A stretch of 49,524 nucleotides of DNA from the NCBI GenBank assembly GCA_964436825.1, contig CAYTEO010000016.1, positions 1 through 49,524 on the forward strand, in the 5' to 3' direction. This stretch comes from CAYTEO01 sp964436825 (GTDB taxonomy: Bacteria > Krumholzibacteriota > Krumholzibacteriia > LZORAL124-64-63). Of the stretch, positions 45,801 to 49,524 are shown one piece after another. Under the pieces are notes generated by a model, which was not told the origin of the DNA, searched no databases, and worked only from the letters and a program-made list of their open reading frames with translations. Both the position numbers and the translations under genes were made by a program. How positions within the stretch are numbered: position 1 is the first letter of the stretch; each line of letters begins with the position of its first letter.

Positions 45801-48029
45801 CAGCTCAACGTCGTCAACATGCGCAACGTCCCCCCGACGCCGGCCAACTATGCCCAGCGAAGCGGGCGGGCCGGGCGGAGCGGACAACCCGCGTTCGTCT
45901 TTTCCTACTGCTCGGCGGGCAGTCCGCATGACCAGTACTTCTTCAAGAGGCCCGAGCTGATGGTGTCCGGCTCCGTGACGCCGCCCCGCCTGGACCTGGG
46001 CAACGAGGATCTCATCAGGGCCCACGTCCACGCCATCTGGCTCGGTGCGTCCGGGCTGTCGCTCGGTACATCGCTCAAGCACGTGCTCGACTGCGATGGG
46101 GACGATCCGACGCTGGAGCTGCTGCCAGCGGTCGTCGATGCCCTGCACGACCGCAAGGCGCGGGAGCGGGCGCATGCCGTGGCCCGGGCGGCGCTCGGGC
46201 CGGCCATCGCGGACCTGGTGGCTCCCGACGGAGATCCCGAGGACTGGCTCGATCGTGTCCTCACGCAGCTCCCCGCCAGCTTCGACAACGCGTGCAAGCG
46301 GTGGCGGGAGCTCTACAGGGCAGCGCTGGAGCAGGCCCGGCGGCAGCAGAAGGTCATCCACGATCCGAGCAGGGACCGCCGGGAACGGGAAAGGGCGAAG
46401 CGCCTGAGGGCGGAAGCCGAGGCCCAGCTCCAACTTCTCCTCGACAGCTCGGCCTCCGCGAACTCGGATTTCTACAGTTACCGGTACTTTGCGAGCGAGG
46501 GTTTCCTGCCGGGTTACAACTTCCCCCGGTTGCCGCTGTCCGCGTTCCTACCGGGCAGACGGCGCAAGAAGGGCACGGACGAGTTCCTCTCGCGACCGCG
46601 GTTCCTCGCCATCAGCGAGTTCGGCCCGCGCAGCATCATCTATCACGAGGGATCGCGCTACGTGATCAACAAGGTGATCCTGCCGGTTGGCGGCGACGAC
46701 AGGACCGACAGCATCAAGCGGCGCGCCATCAGGTGCGAGGCCTGCGGCTACATCCATCCGCTGGGCGACGAACCCGGCCCCGACCTGTGCGAAAGCTGCG
46801 GTGCGCCGTTGCCGCCAGCCTATGACAACCTGTTCAGGATGCAGAACGTCGCCACGCGGCGCCGGGACCGGATCAACTCCGACGAGGAGGAACGGGTCAG
46901 GCTCGGCTACGAGCTCAAAACGGGGATCAGGTTCGCCCGTCGCGATGGCGTGGTCTCGGCCCGCCGGGCCGAGCTCGTCTCCGCAGCCGGGCAACCGTTG
47001 GCCACCCTGGTCTACGGGCACGGAGCCACACTCTGGCGAATGAATCTGGGATGGCGGCGGCGCAGGAACCAGGACCGGCCCGGGTTCATGCTCGACGTGG
47101 AACGCGGTTTCTGGGCCAAGAACCAGGTCGTCGAGGACGACCCCGACGATCCCCTGTCCAATCGGCTGGAGCGGGTGATTCCCTACGTGGAGGACGCGCG
47201 CAACTGCATCATCATCAGACCGGCCGGGAATCTGGAGAGGGAGCAGATGGCCACGCTGGAAGCCGCGCTCAAGAGCGCCATCCAGCTGTTGTACCAGCTC
47301 GAGGACCGTGAGCTGGCCACCGAACCCCTGCCGAGCGCCGAGGATCGCCGTCAGATCCTGCTCTACGAGGCGTCGGAAGGCGGGGCGGGTGTCCTGCGCC
47401 AGCTGGTGGAAGACGGCGAGGCGCTCCCGACGGTGGCCCGTCTCGCCCTGGAGCTGGCCCACTTCGACCCCGAGACCGGGAGGGACCTCCGCAGGGCCCG
47501 GGGCGCCAGGGAGGACTGCGAGGCCGCATGCTACGACTGCCTCCTGTCCTATTTCAACCAGCGTGACCACCGCCTGCTCGACCGCCATCTCCTGCCCGGC
47601 ATCCTCGGCGAATGGATCAAGGGCACGGTCCGCACCTCTCCGACGTCCCTGTCGCGCCAGGAACAGCTCGGCCGACTGCTGCGGCTATGCCAGTCGGAGC
47701 TGGAACGGAAGTGGCTCCGCCTGGTGGACCGCCTGCAGCTCAAGCTGCCCAGCCATGCCCAGCGGCTCGTCGAGGAATGCGGCGTGCGCCCCGACTTCCT
47801 GTACCGGGAGGAAGGTGCGGCCATCTTCATCGACGGGCCGCATCACGATACGCCGGAACAGCAGAAGAAAGACGAGGAGCAGCAGGACGCCCTCGAGAAC
47901 CACGGGTTGACGGTCATCCGTTTCCACCATGCCGCGGAATGGGAGCCGATCCTGAAGCGTTATCCCAAGCTCTTCGGCAAGCCGCAGGAAGGGGTCGGTG
48001 AAGGCGCGACGGAGGGAGGACGCGAGTGA
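42804..48029 (+). CDS. Giant helicase with DUF1998-like region and C-terminal nuclease-like domain (DruE/DrmA-DrmB-like)
   Basis: 1741 aa. Helicase core: Walker A TGTGSGKS (113-120), DELH box (231-234), SAT-type motif III (near 266), FTDNRQDASLQAGHF (from 633), YCSPTMELGVDIS (987-999) and motif VI QRSGRAGR (1018-1025). Between the core parts are two CxxC pairs (C465/C468 and C576/C579). Then come a four-Cys zinc ribbon (C1311, C1314, C1329, C1332) and a DUF1998-like cluster C1572, C1576, C1579 followed by LLSYFNQRDHRLLDRHLL. The last 90 residues (RPDFLYREEGAAIFIDGPHHD, with D1664 and D1677) resemble Vsr/DUF559-type restriction-endonuclease folds. Helicase plus DUF1998 in one very large chain recalls DruE of Druantia, and DrmA plus DrmB of DISARM. 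It overlaps the SNF2 gene as GTGA, so the two are made together. Confidence 0.88.
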   Translation: MDVFRLRDQVIEDYSRYVSSFLTIGDERIDRLVHEEMKRGVLWPDPLVQLNPSFEPGETLEELIDRGVLHRECINIFRDKGADGRIGAPYRLHRHQVEGILAAHAGDSYVLTTGTGSGKSLAYIVPIVDRVLGRGSGKGIQAIIVYPMNALANSQMGELEKFLCRGYPDGKGPVTFRRYTGQENDEERKEIIANPPDILLTNYVMLELLLTRPWEAQLVEAARGLRFLVLDELHTYRGRQGADVAMLVRRVREVCKARDLLCVGTSATLAAEESWAKAQEAVAGVASRLFGVTIKPERVIGETLRRKTRQRDLEDPAFIGELRGRLVSDEDPSPGDTGAFLADPLASWVESILGLKEEPNSGRLVRCTPRSISGEGGVAAELSRLTGVDRQRCEEKIRSVLLAGYRCRDENGRPLFAFRLHQFVSKGDAVYASLEPEDRRHITLQAQQFVPGSDRNKILLPIAFCRECGQEYYSVRRSSDGDGRTVYIGRSVSDRLDNDDGEAGYLYLSDSMPWPDDPADYIPRLPDTWLETVDGRVTVRKSQRKNLPRKVMVSAAGTEGEGSQPAWWLPAPFRFCLHCGVAYSSRTQSDYGKLATLGSEGRSTATTVMTLSAIQKLRRDVDLHKNARKLLSFTDNRQDASLQAGHFNDFVEIALLRSALWRAADSAGEEGIRHDRLTQRVFEALDLPLELYAADPGVKYQAREETDRALREVLGYYLYRDLRRGWRVTSPNLEQCGLLKIDYLSLGEFCASQEEWRDAHPVLAGASTADRERVCRVLLDFMRRELAIRVSYLDPNEQEAIKQSSSQYLVEPWALDENERMERSRVVFPRSRWATSRESGHFVFLSARGGFGHFLRRPRTFQDFQGQLTLKDVEEIIRQLCELLTVPGLLHRVMEPERDGDVAGYQLNASGLIWRAGTGSCGFHDEVRVPRKPEDGIRTNPFFTDFYQRDTADLRDLRAREHTAQVPNEIREERENRFRSADLPVLYCSPTMELGVDISQLNVVNMRNVPPTPANYAQRSGRAGRSGQPAFVFSYCSAGSPHDQYFFKRPELMVSGSVTPPRLDLGNEDLIRAHVHAIWLGASGLSLGTSLKHVLDCDGDDPTLELLPAVVDALHDRKARERAHAVARAALGPAIADLVAPDGDPEDWLDRVLTQLPASFDNACKRWRELYRAALEQARRQQKVIHDPSRDRRERERAKRLRAEAEAQLQLLLDSSASANSDFYSYRYFASEGFLPGYNFPRLPLSAFLPGRRRKKGTDEFLSRPRFLAISEFGPRSIIYHEGSRYVINKVILPVGGDDRTDSIKRRAIRCEACGYIHPLGDEPGPDLCESCGAPLPPAYDNLFRMQNVATRRRDRINSDEEERVRLGYELKTGIRFARRDGVVSARRAELVSAAGQPLATLVYGHGATLWRMNLGWRRRRNQDRPGFMLDVERGFWAKNQVVEDDPDDPLSNRLERVIPYVEDARNCIIIRPAGNLEREQMATLEAALKSAIQLLYQLEDRELATEPLPSAEDRRQILLYEASEGGAGVLRQLVEDGEALPTVARLALELAHFDPETGRDLRRARGAREDCEAACYDCLLSYFNQRDHRLLDRHLLPGILGEWIKGTVRTSPTSLSRQEQLGRLLRLCQSELERKWLRLVDRLQLKLPSHAQRLVEECGVRPDFLYREEGAAIFIDGPHHDTPEQQKKDEEQQDALENHGLTVIRFHHAAEWEPILKRYPKLFGKPQEGVGEGATEGGRE

Positions 48030-49524
48030 AGTTCGATGTCGGGTCGCTGGTCAGGGCCAGGGGGCGCGAGTGGGTGGTCCTGCCGAACGGCGATGGCGAT
48101 CCCGAGATGCTGATCCTGCGGCCGCTGGGCGGCACCGAGGACGAGGTCACGGGCATCTACCTGCCCCTGGAGCCTGTGCGGCCGGCGAGGTTCGACTTGC
48201 CCGATCCCGACAGGGACCTGGGCAACCACCTGTCGTGCTCCCTGCTGCGGGACGCCGTGAGGCTCGGGTTCCGGTCCGGCGCCGGTCCGTTCCGGTCGCT
48301 GGCGCGCATCGCCGTGGAGCCACGCCCCTACCAGCTCGTCCCCTTGTTGATGGCCCTGAAGCTAGACCCGGTCCGCCTGCTCATCGCCGACGACGTCGGG
48401 ATCGGAAAGACCGTCGAGGCCTGTCTCATCGCGCGCGAGCTGATCGACCGCGGGGAGATCGACGGGCTGGCGGTCCTGTGTCCCCCGCATCTCGCCGAGC
48501 AGTGGCAGAAGGCCCTCGTCGAACAGTTCCACATCGACGCCGAGCTCGTCCTGCCCGGAACGGCCGCGCGCCTGGAGCGCACGTGCCGCCAGGACGAGTC
48601 GCTCTTCGAGCGCTTCCACTACACCGTGGTCTCCACGGACTACATCAAGAGTGCTCGCCGGCGGGACGAGTTCCTGCGGACCTGTCCGGATCTGGTCATC
48701 GTCGACGAGGCGCACTCCTGTGCCGCGAGCAGCGGCCGATGCGCCAGCCAGCAGCGCCACGAGCTGCTGCGGGATCTCGTCGATCCGGAACGGGAGGACG
48801 GGGCATCCCGGCACCTCGTCCTGGTCACCGCGACCCCGCACAGCGGCAAGGAGGAGACGTTCAGGTCGCTGCTGGCACTGCTCGACCGTCGCTTCGCCAA
48901 TCTCCCGGAAGACTTGTCGGGCGAGCGGAACCGCAAGCATCGCGAGGCCCTGGCGCGTCACTTCGTCCAGCGGCGCCGTGCCGATCTGAAGGCCTACCTC
49001 GACACCGTGACGCCGTTTCCGGACCGCGAGATCGCGGAGGACCACTACACCCTGACTCCGGAGTACCGGAAGTTCCTCGATCGTGTCCTGGCCTACTGCC
49101 GCGAGAGCGTCCTCGACCAAACCCTGGACAGGCGCCGCCAGCGCGTGCGCTGGTGGTCCGCCCTGGCGTTGCTGCGGGCCCTAGCCTCGAGCCCGGTCGC
49201 GGCCGCGGCGACCCTCCGCAACCGCTCGGTCACGGCAGGCGTGGAGACGGTCGAGCAGGTGGACGAAGAGGGCAGGCGGGCCGTGCTCGACCTGGACGAC
49301 GAGAGTTACGAAGGCATCGACGTCGTTCCCGGCAGCGAGACGGGCGAGGAAACCGACAGCGATCGCCGGCGTCTGCTCCGCCTGGCCCGCGAGGCGGAAG
49401 CCCTGGCCGGCGCGTCCGACGCCAAGCTCGCGCGCGCCACGGAGCTCGTGGAACGGTTTCTCGACGACGGCTACTCCCCCATCCTCTTCTGCCGCTTCAT
49501 CCCGACGGTCGACTACGTGGCGGC
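48026..49524 (+). CDS. SNF2-family helicase (DrmD/HepA-like), truncated by window end
   Basis: At least 499 codons, open to the last base of the window. The GTG start at 48026 overlaps the previous stop and has GGAGGGAGGA upstream. Translated by hand: an N-terminal domain (about 1-100, MKFDVGSLVRARGREWVVLP...) precedes PYQLVPLLMAL, then Walker A DDVGIGKT (about 123-130), LCPPHLAEQW (Ia), DEAH in VIVDEAHSC (about 226), LVTATPHSGKEE (III) and ILFCRF (IV) near the end. Motif VI and the C-terminus lie beyond 49524. The RapA/HepA-like arrangement resembles DrmD of class 1 DISARM. Coupling to the giant helicase implies one complex or pathway. Confidence 0.87.
   Translation, partial: MKFDVGSLVRARGREWVVLPNGDGDPEMLILRPLGGTEDEVTGIYLPLEPVRPARFDLPDPDRDLGNHLSCSLLRDAVRLGFRSGAGPFRSLARIAVEPRPYQLVPLLMALKLDPVRLLIADDVGIGKTVEACLIARELIDRGEIDGLAVLCPPHLAEQWQKALVEQFHIDAELVLPGTAARLERTCRQDESLFERFHYTVVSTDYIKSARRRDEFLRTCPDLVIVDEAHSCAASSGRCASQQRHELLRDLVDPEREDGASRHLVLVTATPHSGKEETFRSLLALLDRRFANLPEDLSGERNRKHREALARHFVQRRRADLKAYLDTVTPFPDREIAEDHYTLTPEYRKFLDRVLAYCRESVLDQTLDRRRQRVRWWSALALLRALASSPVAAAATLRNRSVTAGVETVEQVDEEGRRAVLDLDDESYEGIDVVPGSETGEETDSDRRRLLRLAREAEALAGASDAKLARATELVERFLDDGYSPILFCRFIPTVDYVA

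Overview
The window is the replication-origin neighbourhood of a very GC-rich, probably Gram-negative bacterium, followed by a less GC-rich accessory locus at its right end. Two secreted-type proteins end in a FlgD/T9SS-like beta-sandwich tail (around 31.6-31.9 kb and 39.0-39.2 kb). Together with the overall gene order this points to the Fibrobacterota-Chlorobi-Bacteroidota superphylum or allied high-GC lineages such as Krumholzibacteriota or Eisenbacteria. That placement is inference; no rRNA gene is present to settle it.

Layout. (1) 1-7.6 kb, minus strand: a complete F1Fo ATP synthase operon (two small AtpI/AtpZ-type proteins, then a, c, b, delta, alpha, gamma, beta, epsilon) behind a clear sigma70-type promoter at 7588-7617. 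(2) 7.7-12.2 kb, minus strand: parA, parB, an orphan sensor kinase, a membrane-anchored M23 (LytM) peptidase and a bactofilin, a chromosome-segregation plus cell-shape cluster. (3) 12.2-12.9 kb: a 731-bp gene-free segment with five identical copies of the palindrome TGTTCCACGTGGAACA, the parS centromere. (4) 12.9-21.0 kb, minus strand: rsmG, mnmG, mnmE, jag/khpB, yidC, yidD, rnpA, rpmH, mostly overlapping or closely spaced. (5) 21.0-23.15 kb: oriC candidate regions on both sides of dnaA, including a perfect inverted pair of DnaA boxes. (6) 21.45-31.9 kb, plus strand: dnaA, dnaN, recF, a dciA-like gene, gyrB, gyrA and a secreted protein overlapping gyrA. (7) 32-41 kb: an AraC-type regulator, an ABC-F ATPase, hflX, an MFS transporter, a branched-chain aminotransferase, a frameshifted secreted-type gene (the only gene running against the presumed replication fork) and a DEDDh exonuclease.

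(8) 41.04-49.5 kb: the most interesting part. A visibly less GC-rich AAA ATPase with its own promoter and a 67-codon membrane protein with a perfect ribosome-binding site are followed by a 1741-aa protein. This combines a DEAD/DEAH-type helicase, zinc-binding cysteine sets, a DUF1998-like region and a C-terminal restriction-endonuclease-like domain. It is translationally coupled (GTGA overlap) to an SNF2-family helicase that runs off the end of the window. The gene content recalls Druantia (DruE) and DISARM (DrmA/DrmB/DrmD) anti-phage systems but matches neither as far as visible. It is best treated as a candidate new or hybrid defence locus whose remaining genes lie past 49524.

Taken together, genes left of oriC are all on the minus strand and those to the right almost all on the plus strand, so both arms are transcribed in the direction of replication. 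No tRNA, rRNA, CRISPR array or insertion sequence was recognised.
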